This document shows positions 22,640-34,734 of a DNA stretch of 64,000 nucleotides, piece by piece. The notes under the pieces are model-generated. The model was not told where the DNA came from. It did not search any database and saw nothing but the letters and a program-made list of their open reading frames with translations. How positions within the stretch are numbered: the stretch's first letter is position 1; every line of letters begins with the position of its first letter. The position numbers and the translations under genes were made by a program. Source of the DNA: Symsagittifera roscoffensis (taxonomy: Eukaryota; Xenacoelomorpha; Acoela; Convolutidae); the NCBI RefSeq assembly GCF_963678635.1, contig NC_087066.1:8771954-8835953 (forward strand). Direction: 5' to 3'.

Positions 22640-24252
22640 GATATCATATAATAACAAGGATAGCCGGTTAGTGTGCAAATAGAACATTCTGACCACAGTT
22701 ATAACAAAATAGGAAATATGTTGATGAGAGGATCTGAACGAGAGATTAGAAATATAGTTAAGTTCCATCAATCAAGTTCCATAGTTGAGTAAATGAGACA
22801 TTCGACAACAGTTCGAAAAATGAAAAGAAGTCATAAGCATTTTTTCTGCAGAAACTTGATAAACTTATTGACAATTGACCCATTCTGACAATCATTCGTA
22901 CCACCTCACTTTTATGGAGGGGTATAAAGAAAACATACACTACAGAAGACAAAACTCCTGCAGTGGTTTGAACAACAACTTTCATTGGCTCTAAGTTAAA
23001 TTTTTATCTATTCTTAACTATTATCAAGGCTTCGTTATCTTTGCTGACAGTATTTACTCACAGTGTAATACTACGAAGTAACATTTTTTCCAACTTTATT
23101 CACATCGGCAATGTTAAAATTACTGTAGCTGCTTTATTGCCGGCTCGTGCTAGGAACGTTTTTGCGACTGGTGCAGCTGTGATGTCAGGCTCATAGTCTT
23201 CAGTTCGGAGGTGTAATTCCGCCACATTGAATTAGGTTATTAGTAGCACTTTTGATGCAAAGCATTTAGAAATGATTAGCAACTGTAGCGGCGTTGTCAT
23301 CGATAGTTGGTGGTAGTGAACTTTCAATCCATCGGGGCCCAGATGTGAGGACGCGAGATTCTTTATCTCTGTCTATCTCGTTATATTTTTTATTTTTCAA
23401 GTTTTTGCTTTTCTCTGATTTCACTTTGTTTTTAGCTTTCTCGCGCTTGTTTGCGAAACGCAGCTTTGTCTCTGGATCTTCAGTTTTACGACTTTTGTCA
23501 TCGGAACTCTAGTCGTTTTCACGCAGAATCTGGTACCACAAAAACCATTGCAATAGTTTTAATGATATAGCATTTTAGAAAAAATCATACCAAATTTTTG
23601 TCGACACAATAAAATGTTTTGAAATTTTAAAATTGTTTTCCAAATCAGTCAGGACTGCAAGGGATCAGTCGTGACTGATTCGACAGACATTAAGAAATTT
23701 TAAAACAATTTTGGTGACGAAAAAAAATTCGGAATGATTTTTTCTAAAAAATTTTAAGCGAGCAAGGGTTAGGTTACAATAGGCTAATGTTAATCTAATT
23801 CTTATATTTCAAAATAGGTGATAGATTCAAATTAGGTTTGAATGAATTATCATTTTAAGCCCTTCCAGTCGTTACTCATCGACAGACAGAAAAATCTTTC
23901 GGATAATTCAAACTAGTTTTTCTCGACAACGAGAGAGTTTTTTGAAAGTATATTAATGTCGTCCGAATCATGACTCAAAGAGCTTTATTATGATATATCA
24001 GTCGACCCAATCACTCAATCTCAATATTCGAAAAAAAAAATAACTTTTTTTTAAAAAATATTTTGTTTTTGTGGTAAGAAAATTATAGGCAAATTACAGC
24101 AATTGGCTCTTTAAAAAATCAGTTACCACTTAGAGTTGAAAATTTTGATTTGAAAAAAAAAAAACAGAAAATGAAAGCTAGTAAGCATCAAATGCTTTTT
24201 ATTCAGTTGCAGCTAATTTCAAAAAAGTCAAACATGGCAATCTGTTTTGAAC
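22640..24252. other. Intergenic DNA between ARID1 and the tandem duplication
   Basis: No gene. It holds a reversed piece of family C (about 22650-22690), a more mixed-composition stretch at 23090-23520 without recognisable coding, and a - strand family B copy at 23860-24010. The sequence just left of 24253 is unrelated to the right end of either duplicated unit, which fixes the left boundary of the duplication. Confidence 0.6.
23860..24010 (-). repeat. Dispersed repeat family B, minus copy
   Basis: Read on the - strand, the order is GGGTCGACTGATATATCA, a CTTTGAGTCATGATTCGG block, TTGTCGAGAAAAACTAGTTT, GAATTATCC. This is the same order and spacing as at 11131-11240. Confidence 0.6.
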
Positions 24253-25233
24253 GCTGTAGGTGCTAGACACACGCTAGTGAGAATGAAATATTTGTTAGCA
24301 AACCGAGCATAAAACAAAAGATTTCGGCAGTAACATTTCGGCTGGTTCGAATGTTTACTGTAAGGCTACCAAAAGAATAGACCGTTTTTAATAGGGCGTT
24401 AAACCCTAAAGCATCCAAGACCATTTTCGAGAAATTTGAAATTAATACGCTATGTAGAATAAAAATTAATAATTGGATGCAATGACTAGAGTACAAGGAC
24501 AATTTTTTTCCAGACGACAGTAGTTTCGCGACATTCAAAATGAAGCTCATGAAACAATCAAAAAAGTTATTTGCATAAGAAGCAATACCGCGCAGCCGTA
24601 AATCACTAACTTTATAAACAGCGCTAGCTAATTTTCTTGCTGGGAAATGTATGATGTGAAACCAAATTTGAAAATCTTGTTTGACAGCCTTAAAAAAATG
24701 AGCCGCTCACTTTTCTGCCCAATTTATTTACGACAAAACTTTGGTGTAATGTTCTGATCTGTTTATCTTCTAGTAGATATTTATTTCAGTTTAATGATTT
24801 TGTGAAAATTTCAAATCTGCAATTGAATTTTTTATTTGAAGATTTTCATAATTCCTTCACGAACCTATTTTTTTTCAGCTGATAAATCTAAAAGCTTTTT
24901 TTTTAATTTCAGCACCCTTACTTTTCGAATTTTTGTTCGACTAATCGCAATCATTTTTTGTTGTTTCTGCAGTATGTTCGGAAATTTTTTCTTACAATTT
25001 TTTTTTTTAGTTAACGAAGGAAAATTGTAAATTTAACTTAAAATCAAAATAAATTGGTTTCGAATGGTGCAAGGAAAAGTTTTTCGTTGCTTATTCACTG
25101 TTGTCATCCTGTGTTTTATCTTCAAACTTCTCATATTCTTCGAAATAATATGCAAATGGTGTCGAGTCGAAATTCTAATATCATAGGAGTCAGTTATGCG
25201 CGATGAAAGCCCCAGTTAACAGCGTGTGAATAT

Positions 25234-28024
25234 TTAGAATGCCATTCCAATTGTGTAACCGTCCTCAACGCCGAGGGATTGCCATTTGGATCTTGTGCCT
25301 CTGATGCAAATGTTTGTTGCTCTTAGTATAGCGAATGAAATTCTACATCTCACCCAGCACATGACATGACTATATGGGCGGTCTCATTTTGATGCCAGAC
25401 CATCTGCTAGTGGTTTGAGGAAAAACGTGAACTCCAGTGCCAAAACACCATCTATTGAAGTGACAAGTGGAGTGAAAGACATGTGCTTTTCTTCACAAGC
25501 TGGTCCATACTTATTTTTCTTCTCAATCTCTGCAGTTTTCAGTACATTCATGGGATTGCGGTTTTGGTAAGACGGAGCGTCAGTGTCTGTAACACGGATG
25601 TCGAACGACGCAGCCGACTGTCTATCCCAAACTCCACGAGTTGAAAGATCTGCAATTAGTGCCGGGGTTCCATTTTCTACATCTGGTTCTTTTACGACAG
25701 GTTCTCTTTTCACATCCTTCCACAAAATTGAAGCAAGATCGCCCATTGCGGCTCTTATTTCGTTGTGTCGTAGTGTTACCAGTCCGCCCTTCTTGCAAGA
25801 AAAAGCATGCTGTAAGTCAAAATCTTGTTGACATCATCGCATCTCGAAAAAGAACGTTTGAGTGGTTTTCTGTACCTGACACATAGAGCGTCTCTGAACT
25901 ATGTGGCTGACAAATCAAAATTATCTTTCAACAAGGGCAGCGAAGTTAGCCACAAGGAACAGTTGTTGTCGATTATTCTCCGGATTACCCGTTTCTGATC
26001 TGCTGGTAAAACTGCAAGCAATTCATCGAGTTTATCTTTGTCCACAGCATTTTGTTTCTCCTCGTGGTTTTTTCTTGCTTCTCTCATCTTTGTTTTGTGT
26101 AGAGTTTGGTCGAAATCATCTTGAAGAAGGATCGAACTCACGAGACAGTCGGTTGCTTCGCGCGAAGTGGAAAATGCTAGTTCGGCACCTTCTATTGGAT
26201 TTCGCACACCTAGTCCCCCTCTTTTGACAGGAAGTGAATACAAAACACGATCTGAGTGTGTGACACTAGAAGTTCCTTGTAAGCTTGGCAAAAAGTTTTC
26301 CTCCAACATCTTCTCGAGATCAGAGCCAATAAATCCGCCCAAATATCTTCTACCTTCAACTATTCTGATGCCGAACCTGTCAAACAATTGATGAGCTTTT
26401 TCAACAAAGTTCGGGTGAACAACCAAATAACTTTTGCTTGGCTCTGGGTAATAGCCATACTTCGGGCCGTTTTCAGTCAAAGATGACAAACATTCAACCA
26501 GGTTTTCTAGTGCGCCGAGAGCTCCCGAATCATCTGCATACCATGTTTGTAAATACTTATCTCGGTCTTTGAGTGATTCAATCAATGGCATCAATGAAAC
26601 ACCATAGAATAACATCGCTAGTGGATCACCCTGTGTAGTGCCTTCACTACTGAAAAGAAGTTCTGTCGTTCCTGCAACAATTAGCGGCGCATACCCTCTA
26701 TAAGTGTTGAAAAGAAATCGTGAGCACCTTGGCCAAAGTATTCTAGCATTCCATAGAGCCGTTTCCCTGTTCAATGCATTGAATGCATTTGAAGCATCCA
26801 TCAATAGAAGACCATGTCCGTCCTCTTTGGTGCTATTAAACAACTCCTCCACTGTGTGTACAGCTCCTTCTATTCCTGCTTTCACACCACAAGCTAGTTG
26901 TTGAGATCCACAGGTTTCTTCGAGATCTTTTTTGGTAGCTTCGGCCATACATTTACACATTATTCTTCGCAAACACTCACCTATGCCAATGGAATTAACT
27001 CCGGGGCACTTGTCCAAAGCTATCAGACGACCTGAAATCAATGCTCGTATTTGGTTCCATGGAATAATTTCGTTAGCTATCTTTGTCATCAGCGCTGCCA
27101 CTTCGTCTCTCAAAGCCGAACTGTGTCCTCCAAATCGAAGAAATGCGTCTTTCCAATGTTCCGAATCTGTTCCTGAAGGTCCGGCTCCACCGTGCATTGA
27201 CATCGCAAATTTTTCTATAAGAAGAAGTTATGATTACTGTTTCTAACTCAGGCAAGCTGTCTACTTGAATTCTTGCTTTTTCTTTTGACTGTTTTGCTAC
27301 GGGATGTTTTTCTTTCAGAATGTCAATGACTAATTTTCTTGTTTTTGTTGTGGAATGAATAACTTCGTCATTTGGATGGAGCAAACCTCCGCCAGATCTG
27401 CTTGTCAACCAACGCATGGCAGACCGAACTTTCCCTTCCATAATCATTCGTGCAAAAACCACTGCGGTGTGCTCGTCTTCAGATCTGTTTTTTTTCATAG
27501 GTTTCCTAGGTTGTTTTTGTGAACATCGTTTGGCTTCTTGTAGTAGAATATTGAACTTACTATTTTCCCAGTCTTCAAGTCGTCTTCCTATCAAAGCTGT
27601 CACATCACGTGTGGTTTTTATCATTGGGTCGCGCTGTAAGATTAATCGGCTGAATACAAGAAGTCGTTCTGAACATTCGTTTTGGTTCAATCGGCAGATT
27701 TCTTTCGTTAAAAGATCAACGTATTTACGGCCAATGTTTCCCCGGGACTAAATACAGTTTGCCTTGGAGGTTCACACTCACAGTCCATCTGTTCCCCCAT
27801 TCAGTTTCTTGAACTTCCTTAGATATGTCGAGAGACCCTCCAAAGGCGTCAAACAAACAGTTTGTGACGTTTTCTGTAATGGGTACGACAGGATAATGGT
27901 CTTGCTCACTGAGGGTCATAACACGAAGCTGTTGAGTCGCCCCAGTATAATGTTCGTCATTTTCTATTTTGTCTTCGGTTTCGTTGTATGAATCCTCTTG
28001 TTCATCGTCACTAACTCTCTGCGA
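25234..28024 (-). pseudogene. Dead reverse-transcriptase element, copy 1
   Basis: RT of a non-LTR-like family that I recognise from many marine invertebrate genomes. Landmarks: GGAGPSGTD then RLIALDKCPGV, a MDASNAFNALNR block (first catalytic Asp), EGTTQGDPLAM, the catalytic box WYADDS, and GGLGVRNP. Beyond the RT come an HxxxC-type end of a CCHC knuckle (LQHAFSCKKGGL, then RHNEIR) and an acidic FDIRV patch, consistent with a restriction-like endonuclease. The frame is broken: a shift near 27740, a shift near 27215, an in-frame TAG near 25900, a shift near 25825, and a TGA at 25381-25383. No intact ATG-started N-terminus was found; the longest open piece is 25899-27203. The clade was not assigned. 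Confidence 0.88.
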
Positions 28025-28124
28025 CTAACTTCCGAGTGATCACAAAAACCAAAATAAGACGGCGGTCTTATCGCTCTGTCGCTTCTCCTCATCATTTCGT
28101 GTCGGGGTTGACAAACTCCTCACT

Positions 28125-28245
28125 AGTTGCAATAGTTGCGATAGTTGCTATTGTTGCAATAGTTACAATAGTTGCAATAGTTGCAATTGTTACAATAGTT
28201 GCAATATTTGCCATAGTTGCAATAGTTGTCAAAGTTGTTGCGGTA
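28125..28245 (+). repeat. 9 bp minisatellite, unit 1
   Basis: About 13 degenerate repeats of GTTGCAATA. Because the period is divisible by three, it creates an artificial open frame encoding V-A-I repeats (28036-28308); it lies just beyond the 5' end of the RT element. Confidence 0.85.
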
Positions 28246-28424
28246 ACAAATACTTACAGATACTTACAAATACGCAAATATTCCATTTTGATAATTTTTT
28301 TTGTTTGACAAGAAATAAAGTTTTATTTTCCTTAATTTATATACAATCATTTTTAATAGTTCTTTCCATTGTAAACTGGGAGTAAGTTTGTAATCGGGTG
28401 TTTTAGTTTTATTTGTTTTCAACG

Positions 28425-28610
28425 CAAAAGCAAGTATCACAAATATTAATTAGACTGGGTCGAGTGATAAATCAAATTAAAATTTTTTATTGGTCAAGAC
28501 TCGAACTATATCTAAAAATTTTAATTTCCTTGTCGAGAAAAATCGGCTTGAAGAGTTTTATTTTTAATTTATTTCGAGCAATAAAAGCGAGCAAGCAGGC
28601 GTATTATAGA
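28425..28610 (+). repeat. Dispersed repeat family B in unit 1
   Basis: Blocks AACGCAAAAGCAAGTATCAC, GACTGGGTCGAGTGATAAAT, TTGTCGAGAAAAATCGGCTT and TTTCGAGCAATAAAAGCGAG are the family B signature. The unit 2 counterpart is at 37926-38112. Confidence 0.6.
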
Positions 28611-28677
28611 AGGACATTATGGTAAATATATAGAAAATGGTAAATATTATGGACATTATGGTAAATATATATATATG

Positions 28678-28949
28678 GAAAATTTTTATTAGGCCTTCAA
28701 AATTCTAGTTGCACAAATTTTCAAGGTTTTTAGCGCCAAGTTGCAATTACAATTTGCATAAATTCCAAAAATTTTTTATTAGGCCTTTAAAATTCTAGTT
28801 GCACAAATTTTCAAGGTTTTTAGCGCCATGTTGCGATTACAATTTGCATAATTTCCAGGAAATTTTTATTAGGCCTTCAAAATTCAAGTTGCACAAATTT
28901 TCAAGGTTTTAGCGCCATGTTGCGATTACAATTTGCATAAATTCCAAAA
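28678..28949 (+). repeat. 90 bp tandem repeat, three copies, unit 1
   Basis: The word TTATTAGGCCTT or TTATTAGGCCTTT recurs with exact 90 bp spacing (AGGCC at 28691, 28781, 28871). Each copy continues with TTGCACAAATTTTCAAGG and ends in TTACAATTTGCATAA. The third copy is slightly truncated. Confidence 0.88.
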
Positions 28950-31900
28950 AATTTCTGCAAATATACTTTAAAAATGTTTAGTTTCTCATTTATTTCATTT
29001 AGCGTTTTTAGTCAATTGTGTTAAGAGCTGTTTTTATGCCTATTTTGCACTTTTTGGAAAATTTTGACCAAAAATTTGCATTTTTTCGGCGCGCGCTCCC
29101 CCTCAAAATTAGTATAAGTTTATAAATTGGCGCCAAAGGCGCCCCTAGAAAAATTTTATTGTCTGTTACCAAAAGTGGATATGTCAAAAATAGAACAAAG
29201 GGGGACTCTTTGGGTCGATAGGGGGTCGAATCTCTGAGGAGAGAGGGCGTCCAAACCCCCCCCCCCCCCTAAATCAGCCTCTGGCTAGCGGCTATCTTAG
29301 TTGTAAGTTTGTTTTCTGTTAACTAAATTTCTGTATTTCATATACTGTTGGATTTGTTTTGTGAGCTTGAACCAGTCCATTGATGTTAAGTAGAAACGAA
29401 AAAAGTCCTACAATTGATCCCTCGGAAACTCGAACTGTACAATTTATCTGTAAACTCTTGATTTGATTAGTTTGATTAAACTGGTAGCAGTTCTATAATT
29501 GAGACTTCATGATCAAGAGATTCGATCTAATTGACCACTTTCTCAGCAATCATCATAGTTCAACCTGTTTAAATTGTTCGATAATTCTGTAAAAAAGACA
29601 AAAATTTTATTTCTAACACGACAGTGTTTTCGCATCATTTTTTGATAGTAAGGATAAAGTTTTTTTTCGTTCTAAGACATCTAATTAGCATGGAAAAACT
29701 TCAGTCTTTTGGATTAATTTTTGTCAAATAGCTTTCAAAGTAATTTATTCCACGTTTGTATATCGGGAATGTTTTTGACAAAATCAAAAACTTTGGAAAG
29801 CCTTGATCAAATAACACTTTTCAAGCTTGGTCATTTTCGGGCTCAGTCATCACTGTAAAAATTGTCCGAAGTATCCAGCAAAATTGTGTTTGTTAGCTAC
29901 TGGAAAACGGAGTCCAGCCCAAATGTATGCTAGTTTGGAGTATGAGTGATTTCGTGAGGCGATCCATACTATGCTCCGTGATGCTGGTCCTTGTGAAAAG
30001 GTTTTGAGAGTTCGTCAATTTCACGTTTTTTGCACAAAAAAGTTTTATTTTCAATTACTTTCGGTTCTGATAGCTGTTTTCTGGATACTTAGTTGGAGAT
30101 ACAAGCGTAATTAGAACAAGAAAAAAACAGAACAAGAACAATGAGAAAGAGAGACATTATCTTTTATACCATAACTTTGATAGTGCGAAAAGGTTTTGTT
30201 ACCCACCACGCGCAAATCTAGGAAATTCTTGCGGGGGGCGGATTTTCAAAAAGAAAATTTTGTCGACCTTTTTTTTAGCTTGACCAAATTGATTTTCTGA
30301 GCTCTCTCAAAACACTATAAAGACCGTAACTTGACCAAATTTTCTGCGCTGCAGGCAAATTTTTGAAAAAAGCCAAAAAAGGCGTTTCTAGACACTTTTT
30401 AAAAATCGCGTTTTTTCGGCGCGCGCTCCCTCCTAAATCCGCTACTCTTACCAACCACTTGACTCACCATTCAAAAAATTATACAACTGATACGAGAGAG
30501 AAACCTCAGTGCTTACCAGTCAGTAACCAGAATTAGGTAATAATGTCTATCGCTCACTATTGAGCTAAATAAAATTCAGGTCAAATTACTCATTGAGCAA
30601 CATAATCTTCAATTATCAGTTGGTTTTTTAAAAGAATCTGGCTAGAGAGCTCCAAATTCATCCAGAAAGTCTGATTTTACAGTTGTTTGGATTGAAATGA
30701 GCAATCGGTTAGTTAACTGTTTCTATAGATTGTAAGAAAGATGAAAGGTTCCTTGCTATTGCTGAAAACTTTCTTGCTATATAGATGAAAACTTTCTTGC
30801 TATGTAGATGAAAAGTTTCTTGCTATCTTGCTATTGCTTTCTATTAATAGGGCTGATAACAGCAAACATTCTTTTTTTTAATATACAAGATTCAATTGAA
30901 ACTGTTGGTTGGTTTGTTTTGGCTTTTTTGCAGCACTTTTGAATCCAAGAACAGCAGTGATGATTTTGATCTAGCAGAAACATCCTTATCACCAACCTTA
31001 CAAAAAAATTTGGTGGCTCCTTAAAATTGATGCCCTCCTTAAAAAATGAAGCAAATTACCCATGTTTTTCATTAAGTGTCCTTGTTTTGTGGTCGAACGG
31101 ATGCTTTTTGATTGAAAACGTGTCGTCTAAAATGTTTTTTCTTTTTCATCAGTCTTAACTTGATTTCGTAACAATGTGATTTCATCCAAATTTTTCCCAC
31201 ATCCTTTGTTTTCTTACGTTTTCCGGCCTTTCCATGAGCCTAAACCTTGATGGCTCAGTTGGAGGACCTTCTCCAAAAGCTTGCACAGCTCCTCCTCCAG
31301 ATAATTAAAGCTTAACCTTTCTGTAGATAATTGATCTCTATTTGTCGGCCTAATAACTGGAAAATTAAAAACAATTTGCTTTAAAGTAGGCTATTTTGTT
31401 TTCGTAGGAAATTCAGTTCACACTAGAATTTTATTGCAAGAAAAACAGATGACAGTCAAGCGAGCGCAAGTTTTCATTTTGCCGCAGCAACGGCACCGTT
31501 CACAGTAAAGCTGGATCAAGTGGCGGTTAAGATAAGTGGATTTTGTGAAATATAGCACTCTTAAGCGTCTGATGCTTCCAAATTGAGGGCGTCGTCCTTT
31601 TTTAATCCATTTTTTAAACAACATTCGGCTAGCACAACATTCGGCAAATTTTGCGATCAGAAAAAAATCTATTCTAAAATATTCGAGTTTATTTTTACGA
31701 ATCAAAACATCCACATTTTGATTTGCGGGCATTAGAAATTCCTCCGATCACAAAAGTTTGCCAAATAGATATAGAAAGAAATTGATAACTTTTTCATGTC
31801 TTTCACAAATCATCGAAATCAATTGAAAATACAAGTCTGCCTGTACTAGGGCCCCTAATCTCCCTCGGCCCTTGACCATATCTTGAAATTTTTGTTAAGC

Positions 31901-32430
31901 AGTTTGACGATCCAATTGTATTTTTTAGTGAAGACTTTTTCCATACTCAAAAACGATAACATTTTTTTACTTGTGATTGTTTTGGCTGTTCTGGATTTAT
32001 ATTTTTTGCGTTCAAAAATCATTCCAATATTACATGAGGAGTGGTAATATGCATTCCGAACTTCTTCTTGGCGTAACTAGGTAACTATTGTCTCATCAGT
32101 TGTGGCAAAATAGAAACTCTGCTATTTCATTTTATAAGATTCTGTCTATATTAGCAATAGTAAAGTTTAGCAGCAAAAAAGCCGTGCATAGCTGTTAGAG
32201 GTCTAGAAACGAAATTTTTCAAGTTTTGCCCTGAACTGACATAGAGGCATGTTTTTATGATTTATGTAAAGTTCTTGATTTTGAGTTCGTTGTCTGAAGA
32301 CCTGCCACTTGACATTGAGACCTCTAGGTTCTCTGGATTCACTTAAAACAAACGATGCTGTATTTTTTATGTTGTTGGCTCATATAGTTGCATCTGAATT
32401 AAACTTTGTACAGTAGCCGTTTTGGATCTA
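28950..32430. other. Gene-free right half of unit 1
   Basis: Non-coding. A motif TTTTTTCGGCGCGCGCTCCC occurs twice (about 29084 and 30403), each after an A/T-rich stretch with TTTTTGAAAA-like words, so a second-order repeat may be present. A C run lies near 29259-29270. A short repeat of CTTTCTTGCTAT/AGATGAAA words sits at 30745-30835. The 104-codon - strand frame at 31418-31732 is not kept in unit 2, which has a TGA there. Confidence 0.6.
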
Positions 32431-32615
32431 CTTAACAATCTCTCCCCCCTTCAAGAAAGGGGGATTTTGTTAAGTAGATTACTTGCAGCGAATTTTCGAC
32501 CAATCAGAATGCAGCAAAATTCAAATTTACATACATCGCTCTAGTACTAAATTACTATTTTTATTTACAGGGGCTGATATTCTTTAGAAGATACAATATG
32601 GGGGAGATTGTTAAG
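32431..32615. mobile_element. 185 bp MITE with TA target duplication
   Basis: Left end CTTAACAATCTCTCCCCCC, right end GGGGGAGATTGTTAAG, an inverted match of about 17 bp. TA is present on both sides (32429-32430 and 32616-32617), as for Tc1/mariner insertions. Near the left end, TTGTTAAGTAGAT forms a second hairpin with the terminus. In unit 2 only the left end remains, because the right end falls inside the 427 bp missing there. Confidence 0.7.
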
Positions 32616-32992
32616 TATAAAGTATATCCGCTGTTTTCGTGCGTACATCAGAACTCTTGAAAAGTTGAGGAGACCTATCAGCACACATACTTTTATATTT
32701 TTCAAAATTGGTTTGATTAAGGCAAAACAAGCAACCCCAAGCAAAAGTGTTTGACTATTTCATTCGAAAGTTGACACAAACAAGACTGCGCATCTCAAAC
32801 CAAAGTTTTTTGATTTTGTTTTAAGCTAAAATTGTTTTTTTTTGTGGAAGTTACAATATGTCGGCAAAAACACAATAATTGAAAAATTCGAACTTCTTAA
32901 GTTTGATTCACCGCGTGAAGTTGAAGTCAGTGGGTTAACAACGACTCTTTGAAACTTATAAAATTATAGCCTTGATGTTCTGACCGGAACTA
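32566..32992. other. 427 bp segment present only in unit 1
   Basis: In unit 2 the sequence TTTTTATT (to 43047) runs straight into GCTGCGCGTTCGG (43048). In unit 1 these words are 427 bp apart. The segment includes the right half of the TA-flanked MITE, so deletion from unit 2 is more likely than insertion into unit 1. No coding content. Confidence 0.85.
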
Positions 32993-34734
32993 GCTGCGCG
33001 TTCGGTTTTTCTTCGAAGCGTTTTGACTAACGAAAAAAATCTCGTAAAGATTCATAATATTATATTATACCCCTTTTCAGTCCTGATCCGAACTTCACAA
33101 AAATTGCAAAAGTTGTCTCAGTGATGTGAAAAATTTATTTGTAGGCTGGCTTTGACCTTACAGCAAAACAAGCTTGCAACTTAAAAACAAGAGTAGGTTA
33201 GGGTACTCCCCATTTGGTGAGTGAAACAGTAAGCTTCAGTGTTTCACGACACAATACTGGCTATTGCAACTTCGGTCGCTGCATCAAGATTATATGCAAT
33301 GTGAGGTGGAACAATTAATGTCAAAAAGCAGCAATATTTTTTTTCTACGAGACCGATTTAGACAAATTTAAAGACAAACAAAAATCTGATATATTTTGCC
33401 CGTTTCATTTTTAACATTGTTATTCTCCCATTAACTAAGTACTAAGATTGTTTTGATTTCCAGACAACAAAACAAACAATAAGCTGCAGAAATGTTGATA
33501 AGATTTTTTTCTTAGCCTCGAAGTAAAAAATTTGCAGTTTTTGCTACACTATATAATATGTATACGAATACTTCAAAAGTTATTTATAGAATATACCAAG
33601 ATACCACTAGCTAAAAAAAACGCTGAAACACCGTTTAGAAAATCACTCATCTCCAGGTCTGCAAATTGTTGAATGATAATTCTTCCATTTCTTTAACAAC
33701 TAAAAGGCGTTTTTCATCAATTTGTTCATGTTTTTCATCAATTGGTTCATGTTCGCTGTAGGTGCTAGACACACGCTAGTGAGAATGAAATATTTGTTAG
33801 CAAACCGAGCATAAAACAAAAGATTTTGGCAGTAACATTTCGGCTGGTTCGAATGTTTACTGTAAGGCTACCAAAAGAATAGACCGTTTTTAATAGGGCG
33901 TTAAACCCTAAAGCATCCAAGACCATTTTCGAGAAATTTGAAATTAATACGCTATGTAGAATAAAAATTAATAATTGGATGCAATGACTAGAGTACAAGG
34001 ACAATTTTTTTCCAGACGACAGTAGTTTCGCGACATTCAAAATGAAGCTCATGAAACAATCAAAAAAGTTATTTGCATAAGAAGCAATACCGCGCAGCCG
34101 TAAATCACTAACTTTATAAACAGCGCTAGCTAATTTTCTTGCTGGGAAATGTATGATGTGAAACCAAATTTGAAAATCTTGTTTGACAGCCTTAAAAAAA
34201 TGAGCCGCTCACTTTTCTGCCCAATTTATTTACGACAAAACTTTGGTGTAATGTTTTGATCTGTTTATCTTCTAGTAGATATTTATTTCAGTTTAATGAT
34301 TTTGTGAAAATTTCAAATCTGCAATTGAATTTTTTATTTGAAGATTTTCATAATTCCTTCACGAACCTATTTTTTTTCAGCTGATAAATCTAAAAGCTTT
34401 TTTTTAAATTTCAGCACCCTTACTTTTCGAATTTTTGTTCGACTAATCGCAATCATTTTTTGTTGTTTCTGCAGTATGTTCGGAAATTTTTTCTTACAAT
34501 TTTTTTTTTAGTTAACGAAGGAAAATTGTAAATTTAACTTAAAATCAAAATAAATTGGTTTCGAATGGTGCAAGGAAAAGTTTTTCGTTGCTTATTCACT
34601 GTTGTCATCCTGTGTTTTATCTTCAAACTTCTCATATTCTTCGAAATAATATGCAAATGGTGTCGAGTCGAAATTCTAATATCATAGGAGTCAGTTATGC
34701 GCGATGAAAGCCCCAGTTAACAGCGTGTGAATAT

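Larger units (their letters stand above)
24253..33755 (+). repeat. Tandem duplication, unit 1 (about 9.5 kb)
   Basis: It starts at GCTGTAGGTGCTAGACAC and ends just before the same words recur at 33757. Direct comparison with unit 2 shows near identity, with scattered single-base and homopolymer differences, from 24253 to about 31289. From there to the end, differences are frequent (about 6-8%). The contents are, in order: the 3' end and body of an RT element (- strand), a 9 bp minisatellite, a family B copy, a 90 bp tandem triplet, long gene-free DNA and a small MITE. Relative to unit 2 it has an extra 427 bp (32566-32992) and lacks the transposon at 40116-41054. Confidence 0.92.

Noticed and set aside
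24330-24360. GGTTCGAAT word considered as a tRNA or SINE B box
   Set aside because: No A box at a suitable distance and no cloverleaf pairing around it.
24263-24550. 95-codon hydrophobic - strand frame at the start of each unit
   Set aside because: It lies about 700 bp beyond the end of the RT coding region, has no recognisable motif, and its near identity between units only reflects recent copying.
28125-28245. Regular short repeats considered as a CRISPR array
   Set aside because: The repeats are 9 bp, contiguous and without spacers, in a eukaryotic context.
28036-28308. Frame encoding repeated V-A-I units, also at 37538-37810
   Set aside because: It is produced by the 9 bp GTTGCAATA minisatellite; nothing on either side is coding-like.
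31418-31732. 104-codon Cys-rich - strand frame resembling a zinc finger
   Set aside because: The diverged counterpart in unit 2 has a TGA and an insertion in the frame, so there is no sign of protein-level constraint.
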